Source: DTU089 sp964421815 (GTDB lineage: Bacteria > Bacillota > Clostridia > Oscillospirales > Acutalibacteraceae). From it: a DNA stretch of 64,000 bases. The notes beneath the pieces are model-generated. The model was not told where the DNA came from and did not search any database. It saw only the letters and a program-made list of their open reading frames with translations. Numbering within the stretch: the stretch's first letter is position 1; each line of letters begins with the position of its first letter. This document shows, one piece after another, positions 16,333-26,117 of the stretch. The position numbers and the translations under genes are program-made. Location: NCBI GenBank assembly GCA_964421815.1, contig CAYQYT010000009.1, forward strand, positions 1 to 64,000, read 5' to 3'.

Positions 16333-17727
16333 TTAATTTTGTTTAAAGAATTCTGTAAAGGCACGGTATGCCATATACAAATCGAGTTTAGAAATAACCT
16401 CATAGGGAGCATGCATTGAAAGTACCGGAACACCCAAATCAATAACATTTACATCCAGGTTTGCTATGAATTTTGCAACTGTTCCGCCGCCCCCTGCATC
16501 AACCTTACCGAGTTCGCCGATTTGCCAAACAACACCGGCTTTGTCAAGCATATTGCGGATTTTTCCCATATATTCTGCGGAAGCATCACTTGTTCCGGTT
16601 TTGCCCCTTGATCCTGTATATTTTGTGATTACAACACCTCTGTTAAGGTAGGAGGAATTGTTCTTTTCAAAAACTGAACTGAAGGTGGGGTCATAGGCGG
16701 AGTTAACGTCCGCAGAAAGACATTCGCTCTTTGAAAGCACCTCGAAAACATCAAGACCGTTTGCCTTTGCAAGATATGCTATAAAGTATTTGAGGTATGA
16801 GGAATGAAGTCCCGTGTTGCCGTCGGAGCCCGTTTCCTCTTTATCGGTAAGCACGGTTACAGCGGTATAATCGGGATTTTCGATACTGAAAATTGCTTGC
16901 TCCGCGGGATACGCACAAACACGGTCGTCGTGGCCGTAAGAACCAACAAGACCTCTGTCAAATCCGATATCGTCCGCTTTAAATGCGGGAACAACTTCAA
17001 GTTCCGCACTTAAAAAGTCACTTTCAGTAATTCCGTACTTTTCATTTAAAAGTTTAAGAATATTAAGTTTTACAAGTTCACTGCCCTCGTCACTTTTGAA
17101 AGGACGGCTTCCCACAATTACATTAAGTTCCTCACCTGCTATGCCCTCGGAAAGAGTACGTTTACCCTGCTCCGAGCCAAGATGGGGAAGAATATCGGAA
17201 ATTACAAATTTGGGTTCATCGGGTTCCTCACCGATTTTAACGGACACTTTTGTTCCGTCCCCTTTCACAATGACACCGTGAAGTGCAAGAGGGATTGCTA
17301 CCCACTGATATTTCTTTATACCGCCGTAATAATGTGTTTTAAAAAGTGCCAGATCATCACTTTCGTAAAGAGGATTGGGTTTTAAATCAAGTCGGGGTGA
17401 GTCAATATGAGCGGCGGCAATTTTCACACCTTCTTTAAGACTCTTTTTACCGATAACCGCAAGAATAATTGCTTTCTCACGATTGATATAATAAATCTTG
17501 TCCCCTGCCTTGTACTGCTTGTAGGGGTCGAATTCACAAAATCCTTTTTCCTTTGCTTCTTGGAGAACGGTTGCAACCGCCTCTCTCTCGGTTTTGGCAT
17601 TATCTAAAAACTTCTTGTAATTTTCTGCAAATGCATCGGCTTTTGCAACTTCATTCTCCTCAACAACCGCACCTGCGTGTTGAGGTTTATAAAAAAGTTC
17701 TTTTTTAAGTTCTTCAACTGTTGCCAT
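16333..17727 (-). CDS. M18 family aspartyl/general aminopeptidase
   Basis: A cytoplasmic dinuclear metallo-aminopeptidase of 464 residues. The M18 metal and catalytic residues are visible in order: AAHIDSPRLD, GSYGHDDRV, TDKEETGS, SADV and LSMHAPYE near the C terminus. The length fits the family. The start follows AGGTTGG. It follows the lytic transglycosylase gene by 24 nt on the same strand, so it probably belongs to the prfA-coaE transcript. Confidence 0.93.
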   Translation of the reverse strand: MATVEELKKELFYKPQHAGAVVEENEVAKADAFAENYKKFLDNAKTEREAVATVLQEAKEKGFCEFDPYKQYKAGDKIYYINREKAIILAVIGKKSLKEGVKIAAAHIDSPRLDLKPNPLYESDDLALFKTHYYGGIKKYQWVAIPLALHGVIVKGDGTKVSVKIGEEPDEPKFVISDILPHLGSEQGKRTLSEGIAGEELNVIVGSRPFKSDEGSELVKLNILKLLNEKYGITESDFLSAELEVVPAFKADDIGFDRGLVGSYGHDDRVCAYPAEQAIFSIENPDYTAVTVLTDKEETGSDGNTGLHSSYLKYFIAYLAKANGLDVFEVLSKSECLSADVNSAYDPTFSSVFEKNNSSYLNRGVVITKYTGSRGKTGTSDASAEYMGKIRNMLDKAGVVWQIGELGKVDAGGGGTVAKFIANLDVNVIDLGVPVLSMHAPYEVISKLDLYMAYRAFTEFFKQN

Positions 17728-17751
17728 ATCTTTACCAACCTTTCAAAACTA

Positions 17752-18324
17752 TTAAAAATCATATATTTTTCTATACTTTTCAGTATGTTTAATTACTTTT
17801 TCCACATATTGAGCCGTATCTTTATAGGGAATGTTTTCGAGTGTTTCTCCGTCCGGTGAATATCTCGGGTCAGCCAACCACTCATTCACCTTGCCCCTGC
17901 CCGCGTGGTACGCGGCAAGTGCAGTTTCGGTATTACCGAATTCGTCCAAGAGCATATCTAAAAAACAAGCCCCGTAATAAACGGAAATCTCCGGCTCAAA
18001 AAGAGCATCATCTTCAAGATTTTCTCCCGTTTTGGTCTGCAACCATTCAAAAGTTTCGGGAGTTATCTGGGTAAGTCCTTTAGCACCCACCGCGGAAACG
18101 GCATCTTTATTAAAACCGCTTTCCGCTTTTATAAGTGCGTACAAAAGGGGTTCATCAATTTCAAATTCCGCCGCGTTTTCTTCCACAATTTCAATATATC
18201 TTAAAGGGTACGTGGTTTGGGCGAAAAGTTTAACTGCATTGTAAACTATTATAACCGAAATAACGGACAATATCAATAGCAACAAGCCAAGTTTCAGTTT
18301 ATTTCTGTTTCTGCTTTCAGTCAA
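17752..18324 (-). CDS. membrane-anchored lytic transglycosylase (SLT domain)
   Basis: The 190-residue protein has an N-terminal membrane helix (residues 12-32) and a soluble lytic transglycosylase domain starting with LLYALIKAESGFN, with the catalytic glutamate in AESGF, then AVGAKGLTQITP and AAYHAGRGKV. It would cleave peptidoglycan glycan strands at the outer membrane face. The start is TTG, overlapping the coaE stop by 4 nt, with an AAGGAG 8 nt upstream. Its position behind coaE is common in Clostridia. Confidence 0.92.
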   Translation of the reverse strand: MTESRNRNKLKLGLLLLILSVISVIIVYNAVKLFAQTTYPLRYIEIVEENAAEFEIDEPLLYALIKAESGFNKDAVSAVGAKGLTQITPETFEWLQTKTGENLEDDALFEPEISVYYGACFLDMLLDEFGNTETALAAYHAGRGKVNEWLADPRYSPDGETLENIPYKDTAQYVEKVIKHTEKYRKIYDF

Positions 18325-18911
18325 TTAAAAAGCTCCTTTTCAAGCACAGAGAGTTGTTCTTTTACATTATGGGGGTCAAAATTATTTATAACAAAATCCG
18401 CTTTTGACAGATAGAATTCATCCTCTTTCTGTCCTTTTATGCGTATGAGTGCGTCATCTTCGGAAATGCCGTCCCGTTTCATAATTCTTTCTTTTCTTAC
18501 TTCTACGGGAGCGTGCACCACAATAAGAAAATCGCATTTTTCCGTAAATCCCGATTCTATTATTGCCGCCGCATCAACTATTACAACATCATAGTCCGAA
18601 AAAGCCCTCTCGGATTCTTCAAAAATCAAAGCGTTAATGGCGGGGTGCATTATGGAATTGAGAAGTCGGGTTTTTTCGGGAGTGGAAAAGGCAACTCTTG
18701 CCAACGCGCCTCTGTTAAGACTTCCGTCACTGTTAAACACACCGTCCCCGAAGGCTTTTTTCAGTTCGTTTAACAAGGGGAAATTATTTTCAAGAACCTT
18801 TCTTGCAACCACATCCCCATCAATAATATATGCACCTTTTTCCTTAAAATAGGTACTAACGGTTGATTTTCCCGCACCCGTCTTACCTGTAAGACCAATC
18901 AGTTTTTTCAA
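18321..18911 (-). CDS. coaE: dephospho-CoA kinase
   Basis: Last step of coenzyme A synthesis. The 196-residue P-loop kinase starts MKKLIGLTGKTGAGKST (Walker A), followed by DGDVVARKVL and the conserved VVDAAAIIESGF region. The start is TTG, 5 nt after GAGGTG, and only 2 nt separate it from the tsaC stop. Its stop overlaps the lytic transglycosylase start. Confidence 0.95.
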   Translation of the reverse strand: MKKLIGLTGKTGAGKSTVSTYFKEKGAYIIDGDVVARKVLENNFPLLNELKKAFGDGVFNSDGSLNRGALARVAFSTPEKTRLLNSIMHPAINALIFEESERAFSDYDVVIVDAAAIIESGFTEKCDFLIVVHAPVEVRKERIMKRDGISEDDALIRIKGQKEDEFYLSKADFVINNFDPHNVKEQLSVLEKELFN

Positions 18912-18913
18912 AG

Positions 18914-19945
18914 TTACACCTCAATCACATTAAAGCCCGCCGCTCTTAAAAGTCGGTTCAAAACCGCGAGATTATCGTCATTGTTTTCATCCGGGTATCT
19001 TACGAAACATTCCTTTGCCCCCATTTTATCAAGTTCCCGCAGAGAATCAAAAAGACTGTGGGCAAGATTTTTATAATCCGCAAAGCCGTATTTGATATAC
19101 GGAATTTTCAAGTTTTCAACACTGTCGTCGCTGAAAATCATTGCATAGGTTACCCGTGGGTCAAACTCGTTAACATATTTACGGAAATTCTCATATTCAC
19201 CTTTAACAAGGGTGATTTTTGCATTCGGAGAATAGTGCTTGTATTTCATACCGGGAGAAGATGCTGTGGCATTATTCTTCAAGGGATTTAAAACCGCGTC
19301 GTCAACCTCAACCTCACCCAAAACACTTACAAGTTCTTTGAGTGTTACATTGCCGGGTCTCAAAAGCCTGGGCTTTTCTTGCGCAAGGGTTATTACCGTT
19401 GATTCCACACCTTCTTGTGCAGCACCGCCGTCAATTATGTAGGGTATTCTTCCGTTCAAGTCTTCAAAAACGTGACTTGCCTTTGTGGGGCTTGGCTTTC
19501 CCGACAGATTTGCAGAGGGTGCCGCCAAGGGAAGTCCCGAAAGTTTAATGAGTTTTCTTGCAACGGGATGGGAGGGACAGCGCACTGCAACCGTATCAAG
19601 ATTTCCCGTTGTGCAATAGGGTACTTTCGAAGACTTGGGAAGTATTATTGTAAGAGGACCCGGCCAGAATTTATCCGCAAGTTTTTTTGCGGATTCGGGA
19701 ACTGACTCCACCAAATCGTAAATTTCCGAAAATTCAGAAATATGAACTATCAAGGGATTGTCCGTAGGTCTGCCTTTAGCCTCGAAAATTCTGCTTACAG
19801 CAATGGGAGAAAAAGCATTTCCCGCAAGTCCGTAAACGGTCTCCGTGGGTATGCCCACAACTTCCTCGTTTTGAAGAAGTTCCACCGCTTTTTTGTATTT
19901 TTCGTCACCGTCCCGTGACGTTATTTTTACAAGTTCTGTGTTCAA
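18914..19945 (-). CDS. tsaC: threonylcarbamoyl-AMP synthase (Sua5/YrdC type)
   Basis: Makes threonylcarbamoyl-AMP for the t6A37 tRNA modification. At 343 residues it is the long Sua5 form: an N-terminal YrdC domain with EVVGIPTETVYGLAGNAF, KGRPTDNPLIVHI and PSANLSGKPSPT, then the linker SPGMKYKHYSP that leads into a C-terminal Sua5 domain. It lies between prfA (3-nt gap) and coaE. Confidence 0.95.
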   Translation of the reverse strand: MNTELVKITSRDGDEKYKKAVELLQNEEVVGIPTETVYGLAGNAFSPIAVSRIFEAKGRPTDNPLIVHISEFSEIYDLVESVPESAKKLADKFWPGPLTIILPKSSKVPYCTTGNLDTVAVRCPSHPVARKLIKLSGLPLAAPSANLSGKPSPTKASHVFEDLNGRIPYIIDGGAAQEGVESTVITLAQEKPRLLRPGNVTLKELVSVLGEVEVDDAVLNPLKNNATASSPGMKYKHYSPNAKITLVKGEYENFRKYVNEFDPRVTYAMIFSDDSVENLKIPYIKYGFADYKNLAHSLFDSLRELDKMGAKECFVRYPDENNDDNLAVLNRLLRAAGFNVIEV

Positions 19946-19948
19946 AAT

Positions 19949-21019
19949 TTATTCCTCTGAAACTTTCAATTTATCCGCAGTATCTGCGGTTATAAGGGCA
20001 TCTATGATTTCGTCAAGGTCCCCGTCCATTATGGCCTCTATTCTGTAAAGGGTAAGTCCGATTCTATGGTCGGAAACTCGACCTTGGGGAAAATTATATG
20101 TTCGTATTCTTTCGCTTCTGTCCCCCGTTCCCACTTGGGAGCGGCGTTCATCGGCAATTTCCGCACTTTGTTTCTCCCTCTCCGCTTCAAGCAATCTTGA
20201 ACGGAGAATTTTCATTGCTCTGTCGCGGTTTTTATGCTGACTGCGTTCATCCTGACATTCAACAACCGTACCCGTGGGTAAATGGGTTATGCGAATTGCC
20301 GATTCCGTTTTGTTAACGTGCTGACCTCCTGCGCCGCTTGAACGGAATGTATCAATCTGCAAGTGGGTTGGGTCGATATCAATGTCAACTTCCTCCGCTT
20401 CAGGAAGAACTGCAACCGTAACTGTTGAAGTGTGAATCCTTCCCCCCGACTCCGTTTCGGGAACTCGCTGAACACGATGCACACCGCTTTCAAACTTAAA
20501 TCGGGAATAGGCACCCTCACCGGTTATCATAAAACTGATTTCCTTTATACCGCCCAAACCTGTTTCATTAACGGACAAAACTTCAGGTTTCCATCCCCGG
20601 TTTTCCGAGTACATGGAATACATTCTGAAAAGGGAATTGCCGAAAAGGGCGGCTTCCTCGCCACCTGCTCCCGCACGGATTTCTATAATAACATTTTTAT
20701 CGTCATTGGGATCTTTGGGAAGTAATAATATTTTCAGTTTTTCCCCAAGTTCTTCTGTTTTCTTCTTGCACTCTTCAATTTCAAATTCAAGCATTTCCTT
20801 GAGTTCTTTATCCGGTCGGTCCGAAAGCATTTCCTTTGCCGCTTCTCCGTCGCTGACGGCTTTTTTATATTCCCGATATGTTTCAACCAAGGGTGTAAGG
20901 GTTTTAAGTTCCTTCATCAGGGAAGCGTATTTACTCTGGTCGGAAACAGTTTCGGGAAGGCACAGCAAGTCATTTACTTTTTCAAACCGTTCTTCAACTT
21001 GCTGAAGTTTATCAATCAT
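19949..21019 (-). CDS. prfA: peptide chain release factor 1
   Basis: The 356-residue factor has the GGQ motif at residues 231-233 (GAGGQHVNKTES) and the RF1-type anticodon tripeptide PET (187-189), which recognises UAA/UAG, rather than the RF2 SPF. Its start overlaps the DUF951 gene by 8 nt. Confidence 0.97.
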   Translation of the reverse strand: MIDKLQQVEERFEKVNDLLCLPETVSDQSKYASLMKELKTLTPLVETYREYKKAVSDGEAAKEMLSDRPDKELKEMLEFEIEECKKKTEELGEKLKILLLPKDPNDDKNVIIEIRAGAGGEEAALFGNSLFRMYSMYSENRGWKPEVLSVNETGLGGIKEISFMITGEGAYSRFKFESGVHRVQRVPETESGGRIHTSTVTVAVLPEAEEVDIDIDPTHLQIDTFRSSGAGGQHVNKTESAIRITHLPTGTVVECQDERSQHKNRDRAMKILRSRLLEAEREKQSAEIADERRSQVGTGDRSERIRTYNFPQGRVSDHRIGLTLYRIEAIMDGDLDEIIDALITADTADKLKVSEE

Positions 21020-21215
21020 CCGTGTTCTCCTTTAATTCTTCTCTTGTAACTTTTTTAATATTCTTTTCCGCCTTTGAACGAGGAATCAAAAATTCTCTGC
21101 CGCAGCCGTTGCAATGCAAACGAAAATCCATTCCGGAACGCAAAACAGTGAACTGCTTTGAACCGCAGGGATGCTGTTTTTTCATTTCAAGAACATCACC
21201 GACACGAATATCCAC
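21012..21215 (-). CDS. DUF951 family protein
   Basis: A 67-residue protein with the DUF951 pattern: DVLEMKKQHPCGSK, then LHCNGCGRE, likely a small zinc-binding (C-x-n-CxxC) nucleic-acid protein. The start is GTG with AGGAG 5 nt upstream. It is the first gene of the prfA-tsaC-coaE operon, a common clostridial arrangement. The function is unknown. Confidence 0.9.
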   Translation of the reverse strand: MDIRVGDVLEMKKQHPCGSKQFTVLRSGMDFRLHCNGCGREFLIPRSKAEKNIKKVTREELKENTDD

Positions 21216-21312
21216 AAAAACTCCTCCAATTTTAATTTTCTGAAATATTGTAACACACTTTTACATAAAATTAAAGAGTAAGATAAAAATAAATGAAACA
21301 GGTGATACAAAA

Positions 21313-22233
21313 ATGACAGCCTACCTACCGGAAGGATTTTTAATCAACACAAGGGAAAACGCTTTTTTTCTTTCCTCCTTTGATTCTTTTTTTAAAGCTT
21401 TTACAGAGAAAAAGCACCTGGAAGCCCGTGCGGTTTATTGCGACAGAGAACATAATTTACATATTGATTTAGGCTTCGTACACGGAATCATTCCAAGAGA
21501 AGAATGTGCTATGGGCATAAAAGAGGGAAAGGTTCGGGATATTGCAATTATTGCACGTGTAAACAAGCCTGTTAGATTTATGATTACGGACATCTGTGAA
21601 TCAGGAGGACGAAAAACCGCTTTTTTAAGCCGTCGTGCCGTACAGGAAGAGTTTACCCACAAGGGACTCCCCAAACTTTCTCCCGGTGATATAATAACTG
21701 CACGAATTACACACCTTGAAAACTTCGGCGTTTTCTGTGACATCGGATGCGGAATAAATGCTCTTTTGCCCATTGACAACATATCCGTTTCCAGAATTCC
21801 ACACCCCAATGTCCGCTTTAATGTAGGTGACGATATAAAGGTCATTATAAAATCCTTTGACGAGGAAGGCAGAGCCACCCTTTCACAAAAAGAACTTTTA
21901 GGCACATGGGAAGAAAATGCAAACCAATTCAATATAGGCGAAACGGTGAGCGGCATTGTCAGGAGCGTTGAGAGTTACGGTGTTTTTGTTGAACTGACTC
22001 CGAATCTTGCAGGTTTGGCAGAATACACACCCACAGTTTTTGAGGGTCAACAAACAAGTGTTTACATAAAAAGTATAATCCCCGAAAAAATGAAAGTTAA
22101 ACTGATTATAGTTGACTCATTTGATGCGGATTACCCTAAAAAGGAAACCCGGTATTTCATCAAAGACGGACACCTTGATTATTTCAGGTACTCCCCCTAT
22201 TCCTGCGAAAAGATTATTGAAACAATATTTTGA
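21313..22233 (+). CDS. S1 RNA-binding domain protein
   Basis: The 306-residue protein has S1-like OB-fold segments. The clearest are GDIITARITHLENFGVFCDIGCGINALLP (about 140-170) and a second near GETVSGIVRSVESYGVFVEL (about 215-235); the N-terminal 110 residues are a third, degenerate one. It belongs to a clostridial ribosomal-protein-S1-related group; the exact RNA target is unknown. The ribosome site is AGGTGAT. It is monocistronic, with the prfA operon diverging on the left. Confidence 0.82.
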   Translation: MTAYLPEGFLINTRENAFFLSSFDSFFKAFTEKKHLEARAVYCDREHNLHIDLGFVHGIIPREECAMGIKEGKVRDIAIIARVNKPVRFMITDICESGGRKTAFLSRRAVQEEFTHKGLPKLSPGDIITARITHLENFGVFCDIGCGINALLPIDNISVSRIPHPNVRFNVGDDIKVIIKSFDEEGRATLSQKELLGTWEENANQFNIGETVSGIVRSVESYGVFVELTPNLAGLAEYTPTVFEGQQTSVYIKSIIPEKMKVKLIIVDSFDADYPKKETRYFIKDGHLDYFRYSPYSCEKIIETIF

Positions 22234-22239
22234 TTTCTC

Positions 22240-22269
22240 TTGAAAAGATATGTTACTGTGTTGTATAAT
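22240..22269 (+). promoter_or_regulatory. sigma-A promoter for the aldo/keto reductase operon
   Basis: TTGAAA, 18-bp spacer, TATAAT, ending 31 nt before the ATG at 22301. It lies within the longer reading frame, supporting the downstream start. Confidence 0.65.
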
Positions 22270-22300
22270 TAAACAACAAAAAATGTTGGGAGATTTGATT

Positions 22301-23425
22301 ATGCAATACAGTAATTTCAATTCCATCGGCAGACCCATATCAAAACTGGGTTTCGGACTTATGCGGTTGCCGAAAGCCGAAAAAGACAGTGAAGCAATAG
22401 ACAGAGACGAGGCGTTCAGACTTATTGACCTTGCAATAAAATCGGGAGTAAACTATTTTGATACCGCCTATGTGTATCACGGCGGCGACTCGGAGATATT
22501 TGCAAAAGAGGCTCTCGGCAGATACCCCCGTGAATCCTATTGCCTTGCAACAAAACTTCCCGGTTGGGCAATTAAGGAAGAAAACAGACACACTCCCGAA
22601 CTTTTCGACGAACAGTTGAAAAAATGCGGCGTCGATTATTTTGATTTCTATCTTCTTCATTCAGTAAACCGCGATATCATGAAAACTTTCGAGGAGGACA
22701 AGTCCTACGAATATCTGTCGAAACAGAAAGAACTCGGAAGAATAAGGCATTTGGGCTTTTCATACCACGGGGATTTGGAATTCTTTATTGAACTTATTGA
22801 CAAGTACAAATGGGATTTTGTTCAACTCCAAATTAACTATTACGATTGGGAAAATCAAAACGCCAAGGCATATTATGAAGCCCTGGAGGAAAGAAATATT
22901 CCCTGTATCGTTATGGAGCCTGTAAGGGGCGGTTCATTGCACACCCTGAATGCCGAAGCAAAAGCGGTGTTTGAGGAACTGGGCGACGCTTCCGCCGCTT
23001 CATACGCGTTGAGATATGTTGCGGAACTCCCCAATGTTCTCGTAACCCTCAGCGGTATGTCAACATACGAACAGGTTGCGGACAATCTTAAAACATTTGC
23101 GGAGTGCAAGCCTCTTTCCGACACGGAAAAAGCCGCTGTTGAAAAAGCAAATGTACTATTCAGAAAAAATTTCGCAGTTCCCTGCACGGAATGTAAATAC
23201 TGCGTTGAAACCTGCCCCGCCGGAATCAACATTCCGGGTTGCTTTAAAGCATACAACGAGTACAACAAAACAAGAAACAAGGCGGATTTTTCGGCGTACT
23301 ACTCTAAAATCAACGAAAATCAACGCGCAGTAAACTGTTTGGACTGCAAATCATGTGTTGATAAATGCCCGCAGAAAATCGACATTCCGAAAGAACTGAG
23401 AAAGGTTTCCGAACTTTCGGAATAA
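22301..23425 (+). CDS. aldo/keto reductase with C-terminal 4Fe-4S domain
   Basis: The start at 22301 (GGGAG, MQYSNFNSIG) gives 374 residues. The N-terminal two thirds is an aldo/keto reductase TIM barrel, with FDTAYVYHGG (catalytic tyrosine region), YLLHSV and the cofactor-side LVTLSGM. The C terminus has two ferredoxin-like clusters, CTECKYCVETCPAGINIPG and CLDCKSCVDKCP. This fusion is frequent in anaerobes; substrate and electron partner are not known. It begins a three-gene unit with a lipoprotein and an alpha-galactosidase. Confidence 0.92.
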   Translation: MQYSNFNSIGRPISKLGFGLMRLPKAEKDSEAIDRDEAFRLIDLAIKSGVNYFDTAYVYHGGDSEIFAKEALGRYPRESYCLATKLPGWAIKEENRHTPELFDEQLKKCGVDYFDFYLLHSVNRDIMKTFEEDKSYEYLSKQKELGRIRHLGFSYHGDLEFFIELIDKYKWDFVQLQINYYDWENQNAKAYYEALEERNIPCIVMEPVRGGSLHTLNAEAKAVFEELGDASAASYALRYVAELPNVLVTLSGMSTYEQVADNLKTFAECKPLSDTEKAAVEKANVLFRKNFAVPCTECKYCVETCPAGINIPGCFKAYNEYNKTRNKADFSAYYSKINENQRAVNCLDCKSCVDKCPQKIDIPKELRKVSELSE

Positions 23426-23433
23426 GATAAAAA

Positions 23434-23880
23434 ATGAAAAGAATCATTTATTCCGCAATTTGCATTGTATTTATGATGTCCCTCCTTACCTCTTGCGGTG
23501 CAGACAGGATAACCGATGTTATAACCGCCGCCGAAACAGTGCTTATAAACGGCAAAGAGGTTGACACCGTTGAGGCTTCCATGGGGGCTTTTCAAGGTAG
23601 GCAGGGGGATTGCATAGAATTCCGTTTCAAAGAACCCCAAACCTTTAATACGGTTTTCATCAATGAAAAATCCACATCCGTAAGGCAGTTTAATATCTAT
23701 GCCGAAGTTGACGGGCAATTCAAACTCATATATACAAGCAAACTCATTTTAAACGATAATATTGCCGTTGAAAGAACAACCGCAACGGCTCTGAAAATAG
23801 AAATTGTCAACACCGAAATAGGAAACGACAGTTTTACAATTCAGGGCATAAATGCCTACAATATTGAAGAAAACAGGTGA
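23434..23880 (+). CDS. lipoprotein with discoidin-like domain
   Basis: A 148-residue precursor with a type II signal peptide; the lipobox LLTSCG predicts lipidation at about C21. The mature part looks like an F5/8 type C (discoidin-like) beta domain, with patterns EFRFKEPQTFNTVFINEK and VRQFNIYAEVDGQF. This fold often binds sugars, but the assignment is by pattern only. Eight bases separate it from the aldo/keto reductase, and it ends 5 bp before galA. It may present or bind glycan for the cytoplasmic alpha-galactosidase. Confidence 0.65.
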   Translation: MKRIIYSAICIVFMMSLLTSCGADRITDVITAAETVLINGKEVDTVEASMGAFQGRQGDCIEFRFKEPQTFNTVFINEKSTSVRQFNIYAEVDGQFKLIYTSKLILNDNIAVERTTATALKIEIVNTEIGNDSFTIQGINAYNIEENR

Positions 23881-23885
23881 TAAAT

Positions 23886-26063
23886 ATGTCAATCAAATAC
23901 AGTAACGACAGGAAAATCTTTAAACTTGACACATATAGCAGCACATATATTTTCGGTATTGTTGAGGGGAACTATCTTGTACACTATTACTATGGCGCTC
24001 CCATTCCCGACACGGACGTGGAGCAACTGCGTATAAGACCCAACTTTGCATCTTTCTGTCCCGACAGTCCCTCTGCAAAAATCTTTAATTTCTCCCCCGA
24101 TGTTACGCCATTGGAATATTCAACATTCGGTGCGGGTGATTTCCGTTTGTCCGCTTTTGCGGTTAAAAACAGCGAGGGTAACAAGGTAACGGATTTAAGA
24201 TACGTGAGCCACAAAATCTACGGCGGTAAAAATAAACTCCCGGGACTTCCCGCTCTTTACGAAGATATTGAGGGTGAAACGGAAACTCTTGAAATTCTCA
24301 CAGAGGACAAGGTTACGGGCGTGAAAGCCACACTCATTTACACCGTATTTGAGAAAAAGGGTGCAATCACAAGGAGCGTAAAGGTGGAAAACCCCACGGA
24401 CAAGCCCTTTTATATTGATACGATCCACTCTCTTTGCGTTGACCTGCCCGGTTACGATTACGATATGCTGGGTCTTTACGGCAGATGGGGCAAGGAACGC
24501 ACTCTTGACAGATATCCCCTGCACCGCGGAATACAGTCAATTAAAAGTAAACGCGGTTCTTCAAGCCACAATCACAACCCTTTCACCGCCCTTGTAAAAA
24601 AGGATACCACCGAGGACTACGGCGAATGTTACGGTTTCAACCTTGTATATAGCAGTAATTTTTCCATTGATGTTGAGGTGGACGGCTTTGCTTCATCCCG
24701 TATTGTTATGGGCATCAATCCCGACGGATTCAACTGGTTACTCGAGCCGGGTGAAGAATTCTATTCACCCGAGGCGGTTATGATTTACACAAACAAGGGT
24801 CTCGGTGAAATGAGCCGTATGTTCCACCGACTTTATTCCAACAACCTTGTAAGAGGTAAATGGAAGAAAGCAAAACGCCCCCTCCTTATAAACAACTGGG
24901 AGGGAACGGGAATGAACTTTGACCATGACAAACTTGTTTCCTTTGCCCGTCACGCTAAAGAAATGGGCATTGAAATGCTTGTTATGGATGACGGTTGGTT
25001 CGGTAAACGTGACAGCGACAACTGCTCTTTGGGCGACTGGTATGTTGCGGAATACAAACTCAAACACGGGCTTTCGGGACTTATTAAGGAAGTCAACGAT
25101 TTAGGAGTAAAATTCGGCATCTGGTACGAGCCGGAAATGATTTCACCGGATTCCGACATTTACAGGGCGCACCCCGATTGGTGTCTGCATACAGAGGGAC
25201 GGGACAAGTCCATTGCACGAACACAGTACGTTATCGACTTCTCCCGTAAAGAAGTTCGCGACTACATTTACTCAATGATGTACGATGTGCTTTCAAAGAA
25301 TAATATCGCCTATCTCAAATGGGATTTTAACAGAAATCTTACGGAAGTGTCCTGTGCGGAACTCCCGCCCGAAAGACAGGGTGAAATATTCCACAGATTT
25401 GTTCTTGGCACGTACGAGATTATGGAGCGTTTAATCACCGACTTCCCCGATTTGCTTTTGGAAAACTGCTCCGGCGGCGGCGGACGTTTCGACCCCGGTA
25501 TGCTTTACTATTCTCCTCAAATCTGGACAAGTGACAACACCGACCCCATAGAAAGACTGACAATTCAATTCGGTACATCCCTCTGCTACCCTGCTTCCAC
25601 AATGGGAGCCCACGTTTCCGCAAACAAAAGAACGGGGTACGAAACAAAGAAGAATGTTGCTCTTTGGGGCTCCTTCGGTTACGAACTTGATCCGGACAAA
25701 TTAACCGAGGAAGAAAAGGCTGAAATCAAAGAACAGGTAAAAGAATATCACAAATATTATGATGTTATTCACTTCGGTGAACTTTACAGACTGATTACCC
25801 CCTTTGAAAACGAATTCAGGGTTGCCTGGGAATTTGTCAGCGAGGACAAAAAAGAGGCGCTTGCCACGGTTGTTCAGATTAAACACCCCTATGACGAATT
25901 CTTTATGCTCCGTCTTAAAGGTCTTGACCCTGAAAAGATTTACGAAATCGAGGGAACGGACGAAAAGCACAGCGGTGCATACCTTATGAACGCGGGCCTC
26001 AACCTTACCCACAAACCCAAGAAGGACGGGGACTCTTACTTGATACACTTAATTTCTTGTTGA
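23886..26063 (+). CDS. galA: GH36 alpha-galactosidase
   Basis: Removes alpha-1,6-galactose from raffinose-type oligosaccharides. The start ATG at 23886 has AGGTGAT, giving 725 residues; a GTG start three codons earlier is less likely. The GH36 layout is present: an N-terminal beta domain, MLVMDDGWFG and FGIWYEPEM in the barrel, nucleophile D480 in YLKWDFNR, and acid/base D550 in WTSDNTDPIER, plus LENCSGGGGRFD. There is no signal peptide, so it is cytoplasmic. The gene symbol is a generic label for the activity. Confidence 0.94.
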   Translation: MSIKYSNDRKIFKLDTYSSTYIFGIVEGNYLVHYYYGAPIPDTDVEQLRIRPNFASFCPDSPSAKIFNFSPDVTPLEYSTFGAGDFRLSAFAVKNSEGNKVTDLRYVSHKIYGGKNKLPGLPALYEDIEGETETLEILTEDKVTGVKATLIYTVFEKKGAITRSVKVENPTDKPFYIDTIHSLCVDLPGYDYDMLGLYGRWGKERTLDRYPLHRGIQSIKSKRGSSSHNHNPFTALVKKDTTEDYGECYGFNLVYSSNFSIDVEVDGFASSRIVMGINPDGFNWLLEPGEEFYSPEAVMIYTNKGLGEMSRMFHRLYSNNLVRGKWKKAKRPLLINNWEGTGMNFDHDKLVSFARHAKEMGIEMLVMDDGWFGKRDSDNCSLGDWYVAEYKLKHGLSGLIKEVNDLGVKFGIWYEPEMISPDSDIYRAHPDWCLHTEGRDKSIARTQYVIDFSRKEVRDYIYSMMYDVLSKNNIAYLKWDFNRNLTEVSCAELPPERQGEIFHRFVLGTYEIMERLITDFPDLLLENCSGGGGRFDPGMLYYSPQIWTSDNTDPIERLTIQFGTSLCYPASTMGAHVSANKRTGYETKKNVALWGSFGYELDPDKLTEEEKAEIKEQVKEYHKYYDVIHFGELYRLITPFENEFRVAWEFVSEDKKEALATVVQIKHPYDEFFMLRLKGLDPEKIYEIEGTDEKHSGAYLMNAGLNLTHKPKKDGDSYLIHLISC

Positions 26064-26080
26064 TAAATAATTGCAAAATA

Positions 26081-26112
26081 GGATGTAAAAAACGACAGTT
26101 TTTTACATCCTT
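26081..26112. terminator. bidirectional terminator
   Basis: GGATGTAAAAAAC/GTTTTTTACATCC form a 13-bp stem with a 4-nt loop between galA and rqcH, which converge. Confidence 0.85.
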
Positions 26113-26117
26113 ATAAT

